DNA of 64,000 nt from Saprospiraceae bacterium (GTDB lineage: Bacteria; Bacteroidota; Bacteroidia; Chitinophagales; Saprospiraceae), in assembly GCA_016720635.1 (NCBI GenBank), contig JADKKF010000016.1, forward strand, positions 1 through 64,000, in the 5' to 3' direction. Position 1 is the first letter of the stretch; every line of letters starts with the position of its first letter. The notes under the pieces were generated by a model. That model was not told where the DNA came from and made no database searches. It worked only from the letters and a program-made list of their open reading frames with translations. A program made the position numbers and the translations under genes. Shown here piece by piece: positions 39,570 through 49,021 of the stretch.

Positions 39570-40808
39570 TTGAATACTCTAGAGAATCTTAAAATGGCCC
39601 TGCGGTCGGTACGTTCTAATGTACTGCGGGCTTCGCTTACGCTAATGATCATTGCCTTCGGCATCATGGCATTGGTTGGGATTCTAACTGCCATCGACTC
39701 GATATTGTATTCGATGAGTGACAACTTCTCTAGCATGGGTGCCAATAGTTTTGCCATAGAGCGAAAGGGCACGGATCTGTTGAGCAATAATCGAGGGAGA
39801 AGGCGAAAGATGGGACCTATCATTTCTTTTCGTGATGCCATGGAATTGAAGGAAAAATACAAATATGCGGGTAATGTTTTTGTGAGTTTTGATGCCAATT
39901 TTCAGTCGGTGGTAAAATTTAGAGATGAAAAAACGAACCCAAACGTTTTCATCACTGGAGTAGATGAGGTTTATCTTGATGCCAATGGCTACGATATAGA
40001 AGTGGGAAGGGCTTTTTCACTGTCTGAAATCCAAAGTGGGGATTCGAAAATACTCCTAGGAGCAGACATCGTGAAAAAAATATTCAAGGGCAACAGCGAG
40101 TATGCCATCGACAAAATTGTATCGGTGGACAATCAACATTATAAGGTCATCGGTGTCCTCAAGTCAAAGGGGTCTAGCATGAATCGCAGCAGCGACAGAG
40201 GATGTTTTATGCCATTATTGCGCGCTAAGGCTCAGTACGGTGGTGCAGAAGACAGCTATTCTCTTGGAGTTGCTGTGCATATGTCAACAGAAATGGAAGA
40301 TGCGATCAATTATACTACGGGTTTGTTTCGCAACGTCAGAGGACTGCGAGCGGGAGAGGAAAATGATTTCGAAATAGCTAAGAGCGACGGTATCCTCAAA
40401 ATCCTAAAAGATAATACTGTGATGCTGCGATCGGCCACGATCGGCATAGGACTGATAACACTGATTGGTGCTGCAATCGGACTGATGAATATCATGCTCG
40501 TTTCCGTAACCGAAAGGACTAGAGAAATAGGCATCACCAAAGCATTGGGCGCTACTAGAAGGAATATCCTGATTCAATTTCTCACGGAGGCGATATTTAT
40601 CTGTATTCTGGGAGGCATCGTGGGTATATTCCTTGGGATTTTGGTTGGGAATATCGTGACCATTTTCATAGGAGGTAGCTTTATCATCCCATGGGCGTGG
40701 ATGACCCTAGGGATGGTGATGTGTATTCTGGTTGGGTTGGTATCTGGGCTTTATCCTGCGCTCAAAGCATCCAAATTGGATCCAATCGAATCACTTAGAT
40801 ATGAATAG
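39570..40808 (+). CDS. ABC transporter permease (MacB/FtsX type)
   Basis: 412-residue membrane protein: N-terminal helix (SLTLMIIAFGIMALVGI), a periplasmic MacB-like domain (about 50-280), and three C-terminal helices of the FtsX domain with TREIGITKALGATRRNIL and PALKASKLDPIESLRYE. It probably begins at the TTG at 39570 (MNTLENLKMALRS). No ATPase gene is adjacent; its partner must be elsewhere. Confidence 0.9.
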   Translation: MNTLENLKMALRSVRSNVLRASLTLMIIAFGIMALVGILTAIDSILYSMSDNFSSMGANSFAIERKGTDLLSNNRGRRRKMGPIISFRDAMELKEKYKYAGNVFVSFDANFQSVVKFRDEKTNPNVFITGVDEVYLDANGYDIEVGRAFSLSEIQSGDSKILLGADIVKKIFKGNSEYAIDKIVSVDNQHYKVIGVLKSKGSSMNRSSDRGCFMPLLRAKAQYGGAEDSYSLGVAVHMSTEMEDAINYTTGLFRNVRGLRAGEENDFEIAKSDGILKILKDNTVMLRSATIGIGLITLIGAAIGLMNIMLVSVTERTREIGITKALGATRRNILIQFLTEAIFICILGGIVGIFLGILVGNIVTIFIGGSFIIPWAWMTLGMVMCILVGLVSGLYPALKASKLDPIESLRYE

Positions 40809-40845
40809 GCTTGAGTACTTGCCGAAGCCTGAAGATATTGTTTTT

Positions 40846-41093
40846 TTAAAATTCTTTTACAGCCGTGAATCCATACACGCAGTGCCTACAACCACTGCCA
40901 CAACATTGACCTCGTTGGTAGTGATAGAGCTCAGTAAAAACCATTTTTCCACCTTCCATCGTATAATGAATATTGGGTAACAAGTCTTTTGCATCCCTGG
41001 GAAATTGATACATCGCAGCACGCTGGCTCAATGACTCAAAATGAGAAAGACAAGCATTGCAAAGACAGTCTTTGAAATTTTTTTCTAGGAAAA
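40846..41093 (-). pseudogene. 3' fragment of a CWC/DUF5522 gene
   Basis: Encodes the C-terminal part (QRAAMYQFPRDAKDLL ... QCCGSGCRHCVYGF) of the intact gene at 49022-49363, without its N-terminal CWC domain. It is almost certainly the displaced end of that gene, left when the intervening island arrived. No start codon context of its own. Confidence 0.8.
40873..41093. repeat. Left 221-bp direct repeat flanking the cyclase island
   Basis: Aligned by eye without gaps to 49037-49257: about 12 mismatches in 221 bp (near 95% identity), same orientation, offset 8164 bp. Sequence on either side of the repeat differs between the two sites. The rest of 41094-41262 is very AT-rich and holds only the presumed operon promoter. 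Confidence 0.85.
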
Positions 41094-41232
41094 ACTAATT
41101 TTTGGATTTAGTTTTTTATTTTTAAAAATTTATTAATTGATTCCTAATACAAGAATTTATTGTATTAAATTTGTTTTTTACATTGTGGATAGATATTTTT
41201 AGCTTTTAATTAATGTAATCATAAATTTATTT

Positions 41233-41240
41233 TACTTTTA
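41233..41240 (+). promoter_or_regulatory. Possible -7 box of the cyclase operon
   Basis: TACTTTTA matches seven of eight positions of TAnnTTTG and lies 22 bases before the cyclase ATG. No clear -33 element. Confidence 0.35.
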
Positions 41241-41262
41241 TGCAGAACCAACACTATTCAAT

Positions 41263-42411
41263 ATGAACTACTTTACCAAAATAGGGGAAAAGTGGAAATC
41301 AATCCTTGTCATGCAATCCGAGATAGACAAATTTGACATATTGCGACCTTGGACAATAATCTCTAAGAGTGATACAAGCATTATTTACCTATCAATTATC
41401 ATTTTTGCACTTTTTACATTTTGGGAAAATGGACTTAGTTGGTATTCTTTTTTTACATCTCTGTGTGCGAGTATCCCAGCTGGGGTGATCATCGCCTTTT
41501 TTGAGACGCAAACCACTGAATTCAGAAGGAGGCATGGGCGCAATTCTTTTGCCATGTTTTTGATTTATAAAATTATCAGAATTATTGCCTGGTTTTTTCT
41601 AATTTTTTTACTCATCGGCCTTATAGCCCACAGCCTCAATATAAACATAGAGGAGACGATATATGGAATCGAACGCAAAGAATTTACCAAATTGACTAGG
41701 GTGCTTAAATTCCTAATATTGGTAACTTCGCTAACAATCACTTCTTATTTTGTGGGAGAGCTCAATAGAAAGCTGGGCAGTGACGCTCTGAAAAATCTTA
41801 TACTTGGAAAATACCATAAGAGTATCGAAGAAGAAAGAATTTTTTTGTTTATTGATGTGAATGACTCTACTACCCATGCAGAAAACCTTGGAGAGCATCA
41901 ATTTAGCAAATTGCTTCAGGATATATTTTACGATTTAGGGGAGCCAATATTGAAATACAATTGCGAAATCTATCAATATGTGGGGGATGAAGTGGTGGTG
42001 AGTTGGCTGAGCAATTCTAAAAACCTCAATAGAGAATGCTATTTATGTTTTTTTGCAGTTGAAAGGCAACTATTGCGGTATAAATCACAATATATTGCAA
42101 AATACGGGTTTTTACCACAGCTAAAAGCTTCATTACATGGTGGTACTGTTATCACTTCTGAAGTAGGAAAATACAAAGCTGAAATAGCCCATCATGGGGA
42201 TGTACTCAATACATGCAGTCGAATGTTGCAATATTCAAAAGAGCAAAAAGTAAATTATGTTTGCTCCCAATGGATGCTTGATCACTTTACCCCTCCAAGT
42301 TTTATTGATTGTCAAGATATAGGTGAATTTCAATTCAAAGGGAAAGTGAATCTTATAAAGATTTACTCTTTAGTATTAGGCAAATTACCAGAAAAAAAAC
42401 AAAAAAAATAA
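41263..42411 (+). CDS. Membrane-anchored class III nucleotide cyclase (candidate Pycsar-type cyclase)
   Basis: 382 residues. The N-terminal half has membrane helices at about 39-54, 66-82, 97-123 and 147-164; the C-terminal half (about 190-370) is a class III cyclase catalytic domain. Metal-binding Asp198 (FIDVNDSTT) and Asp242 (YVGDEVVV) are present, as are the transition-state Asn316 and Arg320 (GDVLNTCSR). The lysine of the adenylate-cyclase KxxGD motif is Gln238 here, so the base used (A, G, C or U) is uncertain. One base separates it from the HD/PycTM gene. It could be an ordinary adenylate cyclase; the effector next door suggests a dedicated second messenger. Confidence 0.85.
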   Translation: MNYFTKIGEKWKSILVMQSEIDKFDILRPWTIISKSDTSIIYLSIIIFALFTFWENGLSWYSFFTSLCASIPAGVIIAFFETQTTEFRRRHGRNSFAMFLIYKIIRIIAWFFLIFLLIGLIAHSLNINIEETIYGIERKEFTKLTRVLKFLILVTSLTITSYFVGELNRKLGSDALKNLILGKYHKSIEEERIFLFIDVNDSTTHAENLGEHQFSKLLQDIFYDLGEPILKYNCEIYQYVGDEVVVSWLSNSKNLNRECYLCFFAVERQLLRYKSQYIAKYGFLPQLKASLHGGTVITSEVGKYKAEIAHHGDVLNTCSRMLQYSKEQKVNYVCSQWMLDHFTPPSFIDCQDIGEFQFKGKVNLIKIYSLVLGKLPEKKQKK

Positions 42412-42412
42412 T

Positions 42413-43633
42413 ATGAAAAAGGAAATACTCGATCAAGTAGAATTTTATGTTGAGTCAAATATGGCTTCTAAAAATGACGATATCTTTATGTTCCACAACA
42501 AACGACACACCAAAAAAGTAGTGAAGGTGGCTAAGGAAATTTGTGAGTTTGAAGGGGTATCCAAGGAAACACGAGATAAAATTTTGTGCGCCTGTTGGTT
42601 TCACGATATCGCATACAAAAAAAATAGTGACAATCATGAACAAACCAGTGCCGAAATGGCCGAAGAATTCCTCATTGATAGGAAGGTCTCAGAGGAGGAT
42701 ATTGAAGAAATAAAGGAATTAATAAATGCCACTAAAATGCCCCAAAAGCCTAGAAATAAGGAACAGGAAATAATATGTGACGCGGATTTATCTCACTTGG
42801 GCACTCCAAATTTTTATGAAGAAAGCGATCGATTGAGACATGAACAAACTAAGCTGTTACAAGTAGAAAAAACAGAGCTCGAATGGACCGAAAGTAATAT
42901 AAACTTTTTCCAACAACATCAATATTATACATCGTATGCTAAGCTACATTTCCAAGGATTGAAAGAAAGCCATTTACTTGAATTGGAAAATTATAAAACC
43001 AGTTTGCTCCAACCTAAATCAATAGATAGTGTCCAAAATCCACCTACAAGCCCATTTATAAAATCAAAAGACTCCTCGAAAAATGAAGTAAAAGAAAAGG
43101 AAAAAAGTACATCAAGAGGCGTCCAAACTTTTTTTCGGACAACTGCGCAAAGCCATATTCAGTTGAGCCAAATTGCAGATCAGAAAGCAGGGATGTTGAT
43201 AACTGTTAATGCCATAATTATCTCAATTTTTATGGCTTCTTTGGACTATCAAAACGACCAAACATTCAGCTTGTTAATTCTGCCTTTGGGGATACTTGCT
43301 TTGTTTTCAACGGGAACTATTATATTATCTGTTATCGCCACAAGGCCTCAGTTTACTGAGGGTAAATTTGAACTTGCTGACGTTTTGAATAATAATACCA
43401 ACTTATTGTTTTTTGGGAATTTTCATAATATGTCGCTTCCTTCATACGAGCAAGGCGTCCAAAATCTTATAGAAAATGAATCGCTCTTGTATTCTAGCAT
43501 GATAAAAGACATTTTTTATATTGGGCAAGTATTAGGAAAAAAATACAATAGACTCCGCAATGCCTATACTGTTTTTATGGTTGGATTAATCTTATCCTTA
43601 GCTACATTGGTAATTATATTGGTTTCAACTTAA
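42413..43633 (+). CDS. HD-domain phosphohydrolase fused to Pycsar-type transmembrane effector domain
   Basis: 406 residues. Residues 20-190 are an HD domain with metal-binding His32, His64-Asp65 and Asp123/Asp125 (WFHDIAYKK, CDADLSHLG). A polar linker (about 200-240) leads to the PycTM/DUF5706 domain with its signature QLSQIADQKAGMLITVNA (251-267) and helices at about 260-276, 285-309 and 384-404. In Pycsar, such effectors are activated by cCMP or cUMP and damage the inner membrane. The HD part might degrade the signal or another nucleotide. HD-PycTM fusions occur widely in Bacteroidota, so a defence role is not proven. Confidence 0.85.
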   Translation: MKKEILDQVEFYVESNMASKNDDIFMFHNKRHTKKVVKVAKEICEFEGVSKETRDKILCACWFHDIAYKKNSDNHEQTSAEMAEEFLIDRKVSEEDIEEIKELINATKMPQKPRNKEQEIICDADLSHLGTPNFYEESDRLRHEQTKLLQVEKTELEWTESNINFFQQHQYYTSYAKLHFQGLKESHLLELENYKTSLLQPKSIDSVQNPPTSPFIKSKDSSKNEVKEKEKSTSRGVQTFFRTTAQSHIQLSQIADQKAGMLITVNAIIISIFMASLDYQNDQTFSLLILPLGILALFSTGTIILSVIATRPQFTEGKFELADVLNNNTNLLFFGNFHNMSLPSYEQGVQNLIENESLLYSSMIKDIFYIGQVLGKKYNRLRNAYTVFMVGLILSLATLVIILVST

Positions 43634-43646
43634 TAATTAATTTGCT

Positions 43647-44555
43647 GTGAAAATATTTGCATTATTTCTATTCATAAATATCACATTGATGAAAACATTT
43701 CAATGTGGAGGTCATCACGTGAAAGAACCTATTGGAAACCAGAATGCTAGGGACAAAGATAGAATCCAACATTATAAAATTAAACAACCCTCGCTTGGGT
43801 ATAAAGTGCCAAAAGCATTGGTAGAAATATCAGGAATTTCTTCTGTTAGTCCCAACTTGCTTTATTGTTTGGAGGATCAACACGGTATTATTTACACTTT
43901 TGACTTAGTAAAAAATCAAGTCGTATCAAAAACGAGGGTGTTGCCAGATGGAGATTATGAGGAGATTTGTTCCAATGGAAAAGCGATATTCATTTTGGAA
44001 AGTAATGGTAACCTAAATATGATTAATATGCCACTTGAAGCTCCAACCATAAATAAATGGGATATCCCACTAGAGACACAAACAGAATGTGAGGCAATGG
44101 CTTATGATTCTAAATCAAATTCAATATTGGTTCTACCTAAATTTGATAAAAACACAAATCTTCAAAAAGTCGATCAGTTTACAATAATTAAGTTTAATCT
44201 TAAGACCTTAACTTTTGCCAAATTTCCTCTTTTTAATATAAAAAGAAACCAATTGGAGCAATATAGATCGCAAAACGGCCTCCCGTTGGATTTTTTGAAT
44301 TTTTCGCCTTCTGGGATGGCTATTCATCCATTTTCAAATCATATTTATTGCCTGTCGGCTAAATCATCTATGATTTATGTCTTTGATTTAAATGGGAATA
44401 TTATAGATAATTATGTATTGCCTCAAGCGATTTTGCCTCAGGCTGAGGGCATTTGTTTCGACCATACAGGCGATATGTATCTTTCTTCAGAAAGCCCTAA
44501 AAAAAAGGGAAAGGCAGCTCTGTATAAATATAAATACTTCAAATTGGCAAATTAA
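43647..44555 (+). CDS. Exported SdiA-regulated-like beta-propeller protein
   Basis: 302 residues, apparently from a GTG start (MKIFALFLFINITL), with an N-terminal hydrophobic export signal that may end at a lipoprotein Cys (KTFQCGG). The body has propeller repeats resembling the SdiA-regulated / phytase-like family: ISGISSVSPNLLYCLEDQHG, GDYEEICSNGKAIFILESNG, PSGMAIHPFSNHIYCLSA, AEGICFDHTGDMYLSSE. Probably periplasmic or lipid-anchored. It lies 13 bases after the HD/PycTM gene and 11 bases before the phosphatase gene, in one operon. Confidence 0.75.
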   Translation: MKIFALFLFINITLMKTFQCGGHHVKEPIGNQNARDKDRIQHYKIKQPSLGYKVPKALVEISGISSVSPNLLYCLEDQHGIIYTFDLVKNQVVSKTRVLPDGDYEEICSNGKAIFILESNGNLNMINMPLEAPTINKWDIPLETQTECEAMAYDSKSNSILVLPKFDKNTNLQKVDQFTIIKFNLKTLTFAKFPLFNIKRNQLEQYRSQNGLPLDFLNFSPSGMAIHPFSNHIYCLSAKSSMIYVFDLNGNIIDNYVLPQAILPQAEGICFDHTGDMYLSSESPKKKGKAALYKYKYFKLAN

Positions 44556-44566
44556 AATATTGTAAT

Positions 44567-47500
44567 ATGAAAAATCTAATTGTAATAATACTATGGACAT
44601 TAGTGTTCAATGCTTTTGGTCAATCTGATTTTAAAATAATACTTTTTGGAGATGGTGGACGACTTGATCATCCAGAAGGCACCGATTGTCTGAAATTGCT
44701 CAAGCAACAGCTAAGCGAATGTGATACTAATAGCGCTATCTTATTTTTAGGTGATAATATTTATTTTAGAGGTATGCCAGAGCAAAGCGACCAAACTAGA
44801 GAATTAGCTGAGAAAAGGATTAATCTACAGCTGGATGCTTTGAAGGATTTTAAAGGGAAAATAATATTTATCCCTGGAAATCATGATTGGGACCAAGGCG
44901 GTGTAAATGGTCTTTCAAATATCAAACATCAGCAAACCTATATTGAGAATTATCTCAATAAATCCGACGTTTTTTATCCAACAAATGGATGCCCTGGACC
45001 TATAGAAGTAGAATTAACAGACAACATAACTCTGATTATATTGGATACTCAATGGTGGTTACACCCATTTGATAAGCCTGGAATATTCTCTTCTTGTGAT
45101 GCACAAACGAATAAGGACGTTGTAGTACAATTGGAAGATATCTTGTACAGAAATAAAAGTAAAAGAGTTATAGTAGCAGCCCACCATCCTTTGTATTCTT
45201 ATGGATTCCATTATGGAGTTACAAAACCTATTAAGCACATATTTCCGTTGCTAGATTTGGGTGAAAATTTGTATATTCCATTGCCAATTCTTGGATCAAT
45301 GTATCATATTTATAGAAGATTGTACGGCACTATTCAAGACATGCACCACCCAGTAAATAAAAACATGCGGGCAGAAATTGAGAAGGTATTGAAAAAATAC
45401 CCTGGAACAACTTACGTAAATGGCCATGATCATTCACTTCAGTATATAATGAAGGATAATGTAAACTACATCACATCTGGAAGTGGTAGCAGAGCTTCCT
45501 ATTCAAAAAAGAAAAAAGGATCAATGTTTGCCAAATCTGAAATTGGTTTTGGGATAATAAGTTTTCATGAGGTGGATACTCCTTCTTTAGTATTTCATAC
45601 GATAAAAGCTACTTATGAAAAAATGAAACTTTTCGTGCGACCTAAAATAAACGATGAAGTAATCGAATCTCCTGTACAAGTTGTAGATTCATTTGGGGTT
45701 TACGCAGCCAATTCAGGACTTAAAACAAATAGTTTTTTTCGTAAATTGGTGATGGGAAAAGGGTATAGAGATGTTTGGGCAACAGGCATAAAAACAAAAA
45801 ATATTCTTTTGGATACATTTAAAAATGGATTAACCCCTATCAAAAGAGGTGGTGGGTTACAGACCAAGACACTCCGACTTCGAAATTCTCTAAAGGAGGA
45901 ATTCGTTTTTCGATCTATAAGTAAGGATCCAATGAATATAATCCCCGACTTTATGAGAGGCTCCGACATCGCTAGATACATAGTGCGTGAGGGAGTAAGT
46001 GGTTCACATCCTTATGCATTTTTAGCCGTTCCAATACTTGCAGAGAAAGTAAAAATTCCACATGCACATCCTGAATTAGTGTTTATAACTGACGATCCCA
46101 AGCTAGGGCAATTTAGAAACTGGTATGCAAACACTTTCGCAATTTTTGAAGAAAGAAATCCGCTTTTTGTTGAAAATAAAAAAAGCATCTCTTCGATTGA
46201 TTTATTTGATAAAAAATTGTACGAAGACAATGACAATATCGTTGATGCAAAGGCCTTTTTGAAGGCTAGGCTCTTTGATTTGTTAATTGGTGATTGGGAT
46301 AGACACGAAGACCAATGGAGATGGATTGGCAATAAAGATAAGGAGAATGGCAAGGTAATCTTTAAACCCTTTCCTAGAGATAGGGACCAAGCATTTTATG
46401 TAAATGAAGGAATAATTCCGTTTATTGTTGGGCTAAGTTTCATATATCCAAGATTTCAAGGATACAAAATGAATGTAAGAAACGTGGTTACTTTCATGAC
46501 TGGAGCTAATCCCATAGATAGGAAATTGCTAAACCTCAATGATAAAGAATCTTGGATCGCAACGGCGAAAGAAATCCAAAATAACCTCACCGATGCTGAT
46601 TTTGATGAAGCTATTAATAAAATGCCACCAGAAGTCGTTAATGTCAGAACTTCTGAAATAAAAGACAAGCTTATTTCCAATAGGAATGCATTACTAAGAA
46701 ATGCTTTGACATATTACGCATTCCTGGTTAAAAATGTGGATATTTTGGGGAGTAATAAGAAAGAAGCTTTTTATGTAAAACGGAAAAATGATTCTTTAGT
46801 CGAGGTGATTATGATCGCGAATTCCAATAAAAATCAAGACACTCTGTACAATCGTACTTTCAATAGAAACGAAACCAAAAGTATTAATTTGTATGGATTA
46901 GGAAATGATGACGAATTCTATATAGAAGGAGAGGTAAATAATTCTATAAAAATAAGAGCAATTGGCGGCAATGGCAAAGATTATTTTCAAGATAAAAGTA
47001 AAGTCAAAGGATGGAGAAAATATACGGATATTTTCGATACAAAAAAAGGTACAAAATTAGATCTTTCTAGCGAGAGCAGAAATTTAACTTCAAAATACTC
47101 ATCGATAAATAGTTATGATCCAAACAATTTTAAACATAGTTTTTTTACACCGATTTTTTCTTCAGATTTCAATCCTGACGATGGGTGGATTTTTAAACTT
47201 GGCTTTATGCACAAGTCATTTTCTTTTCGAAAAAATCCCGCCGCACAGTATAAGTGTTTTGTGAGTAAATCTATCAACACTCAAGCTTATAGTTTTGGCA
47301 TTCAGGCTTTTTTTGACCATAGTTTTGGTAAAAATTCACTAGAATTCAATGCAATTTATAATGCTCCGACGTATGTTGAAAATTTTTTCGGATGGGGTAA
47401 TGAGTCCAATTTGTATAATGGAAGTTTAGAGAATTTGGACTATTTTCGAGTTAGGCTAAGTAATTTTAAACTCAATGCATTGGTTAAAAATAACAGCAAT

Positions 47501-48184
47501 AAAGCCGTAAGAGTAGCATTTGGTCCAGAAATAAATTTGACAACAGTAGAACACAGCACTGGCCGAATTGTAAGTGATTTTAATGTTAATGGACTTAACC
47601 AAGATATTTTTGATAAAAAGCTATACGGGAGTTTGTATGGAGAAATTGTAGTCGATAAACTACTGAATAAAAATATTCCTATTTCAGGATTTTATTGGAA
47701 TTTGGAAGCAAACCTAAGCAAGGGGATTTGGGCAACTTCGAAAGACAATCTGAGGCTCAATTCTAGCTATACATTCTACTTTTCTAATAAAATGCCTGCC
47801 AATGTTACTCTTGCTAATAAATTTGGAGCAGGAATCACTCTAGGGCCTTACGATTTTTTTCAAGCACAAAGATTAGGTGGAAGACTTAATTTGAGAGGGG
47901 TGAGACAAGAAAGATATTCTGGCAATGGTCTTTTGTACAATAATACTGATATTCGCGTAAAACTTTATGATATTGAGCGAGGTCTAATTCCTTTTGGTAT
48001 TGGTATCCTTGGCTTTTTTGATATCGGCAGAGTATATTTAACAGATGAGAAAAGTAAAAAATGGCATTCTGCTTATGGTGCGGGTATTTGGTTTTCGCCA
48101 TTAAACACTTTTGTTTTTACTTTGACGTACCAAAAATCCCAAGAGTCTGATTACTTAGAATTTAGAACGGGTTTTAGCTTTTAA
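44567..48184 (+). CDS. Exported metallophosphoesterase with central kinase-like region and C-terminal outer-membrane barrel
   Basis: 1205 residues. Signal peptide (to about residue 18). Calcineurin-like phosphoesterase domain with GDGG (28-31), GDN (62-64), GNHDW (104-108), HH (206-207) and GHDH (286-289). A middle region (about 340-800) contains LFDLLIGDWDRHEDQW and PFPRDRDQAFY, resembling the catalytic DRH...D patterns of HipA/Fam20-like kinases (my inference, weak). The last 340 residues form a BamA/D15-like barrel (LNLRGVRQERYSG, YNNTDIRVKL) ending in Phe. The phosphatase would face the periplasm or surface, tethered by the barrel. Confidence 0.85.
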   Translation: MKNLIVIILWTLVFNAFGQSDFKIILFGDGGRLDHPEGTDCLKLLKQQLSECDTNSAILFLGDNIYFRGMPEQSDQTRELAEKRINLQLDALKDFKGKIIFIPGNHDWDQGGVNGLSNIKHQQTYIENYLNKSDVFYPTNGCPGPIEVELTDNITLIILDTQWWLHPFDKPGIFSSCDAQTNKDVVVQLEDILYRNKSKRVIVAAHHPLYSYGFHYGVTKPIKHIFPLLDLGENLYIPLPILGSMYHIYRRLYGTIQDMHHPVNKNMRAEIEKVLKKYPGTTYVNGHDHSLQYIMKDNVNYITSGSGSRASYSKKKKGSMFAKSEIGFGIISFHEVDTPSLVFHTIKATYEKMKLFVRPKINDEVIESPVQVVDSFGVYAANSGLKTNSFFRKLVMGKGYRDVWATGIKTKNILLDTFKNGLTPIKRGGGLQTKTLRLRNSLKEEFVFRSISKDPMNIIPDFMRGSDIARYIVREGVSGSHPYAFLAVPILAEKVKIPHAHPELVFITDDPKLGQFRNWYANTFAIFEERNPLFVENKKSISSIDLFDKKLYEDNDNIVDAKAFLKARLFDLLIGDWDRHEDQWRWIGNKDKENGKVIFKPFPRDRDQAFYVNEGIIPFIVGLSFIYPRFQGYKMNVRNVVTFMTGANPIDRKLLNLNDKESWIATAKEIQNNLTDADFDEAINKMPPEVVNVRTSEIKDKLISNRNALLRNALTYYAFLVKNVDILGSNKKEAFYVKRKNDSLVEVIMIANSNKNQDTLYNRTFNRNETKSINLYGLGNDDEFYIEGEVNNSIKIRAIGGNGKDYFQDKSKVKGWRKYTDIFDTKKGTKLDLSSESRNLTSKYSSINSYDPNNFKHSFFTPIFSSDFNPDDGWIFKLGFMHKSFSFRKNPAAQYKCFVSKSINTQAYSFGIQAFFDHSFGKNSLEFNAIYNAPTYVENFFGWGNESNLYNGSLENLDYFRVRLSNFKLNALVKNNSNKAVRVAFGPEINLTTVEHSTGRIVSDFNVNGLNQDIFDKKLYGSLYGEIVVDKLLNKNIPISGFYWNLEANLSKGIWATSKDNLRLNSSYTFYFSNKMPANVTLANKFGAGITLGPYDFFQAQRLGGRLNLRGVRQERYSGNGLLYNNTDIRVKLYDIERGLIPFGIGILGFFDIGRVYLTDEKSKKWHSAYGAGIWFSPLNTFVFTLTYQKSQESDYLEFRTGFSF

Positions 48185-48207
48185 TCCAGTATGAATTGGT
48201 TGAGTTT

Positions 48208-48969
48208 TTACAGTTTCATATAGAAAGCTAAACCTACAGACTTATCATAAACTACTGGTGAAAATTTCATTGCTGCGAAATGTGGCTTTTTAGTAAGCTT
48301 CTTATCAATCCATGGGTAAACCCAATACGCAATTTTCGTACTTAGAATACCCAATCCAGCTCCCATTGTTACGTCTGTTAACCAATGTCGATTGTTATAC
48401 ATTCTTAAAATTCCCGTAGTAGAAGCTACCAAATACCCCACTATCCCGTACCAAATGGATTCATTTCTATACTCTTGCCATAAAAATTCAGCACCCATGA
48501 ATGCATTCGAAGAATGTCCTGATGGAAATGAATGGAGGGATGTTCCGTCTGGTCTTTCAATGTTAGAAAGAGATTTTATGCTAAGCATGGCTCCGAGCAT
48601 TATTATAGTCGAAGTACTCAAGATTAATGTTCTATCTCTTAGATTGTGTCGACCATTTATCCCAACTAGGTTAAGGGCATATACAGAGACTGCTGGAGCA
48701 AATTGAAGGTAATCATCAGCGTGGATTTTCCTTTTTACCGATTTAACTACTTCACTCCTAATATTTAAATTAATCTGTTGTAAATCATTATTGTATAATC
48801 CATATATTCCATAGCCTATCAAAAAGGCAGGTGCAATGATTTTTTTATAAGCAAACTGGTGACTCGATAGATGCCTTTTTTCAGCAAGATCCACAGTATC
48901 CTGAGACTGAGCCAATGTTATACTATTAAATAAAATAATAAGGGTAGAAATAGTAAGTAATTTTGTCAT
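48208..48969 (-). CDS. PAP2-family phosphatase, membrane
   Basis: 253 residues with signal peptide and several helices. The three PAP2 motifs are intact: KSLSNIERP, PSGHSS and RMYNNRHWLTDV. Likely dephosphorylates a lipid or undecaprenyl pyrophosphate at the periplasmic face. Convergent with the metallophosphoesterase gene, 23 bases apart, and inside the same direct-repeat-bounded island. Confidence 0.9.
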   Translation of the reverse strand: MTKLLTISTLIILFNSITLAQSQDTVDLAEKRHLSSHQFAYKKIIAPAFLIGYGIYGLYNNDLQQINLNIRSEVVKSVKRKIHADDYLQFAPAVSVYALNLVGINGRHNLRDRTLILSTSTIIMLGAMLSIKSLSNIERPDGTSLHSFPSGHSSNAFMGAEFLWQEYRNESIWYGIVGYLVASTTGILRMYNNRHWLTDVTMGAGLGILSTKIAYWVYPWIDKKLTKKPHFAAMKFSPVVYDKSVGLAFYMKL

Positions 48970-49021
48970 AGGGCAAATGTAATAAAACTCTTTAATTAAA
49001 GAGTTCTTTTATAATAAATTT

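Noticed and set aside
44422..48184. Reading the large phosphatase/barrel gene as a fused pair of separate genes
   Set aside because: A single uninterrupted frame with signal peptide at the start and barrel end at the stop; no internal start with a signal sequence.
41263..48969. Calling the island an established Pycsar defence system or prophage
   Set aside because: No phage structural genes, integrase or demonstrated cCMP/cUMP synthesis; only the domain pairing supports it, so it is reported as a candidate.
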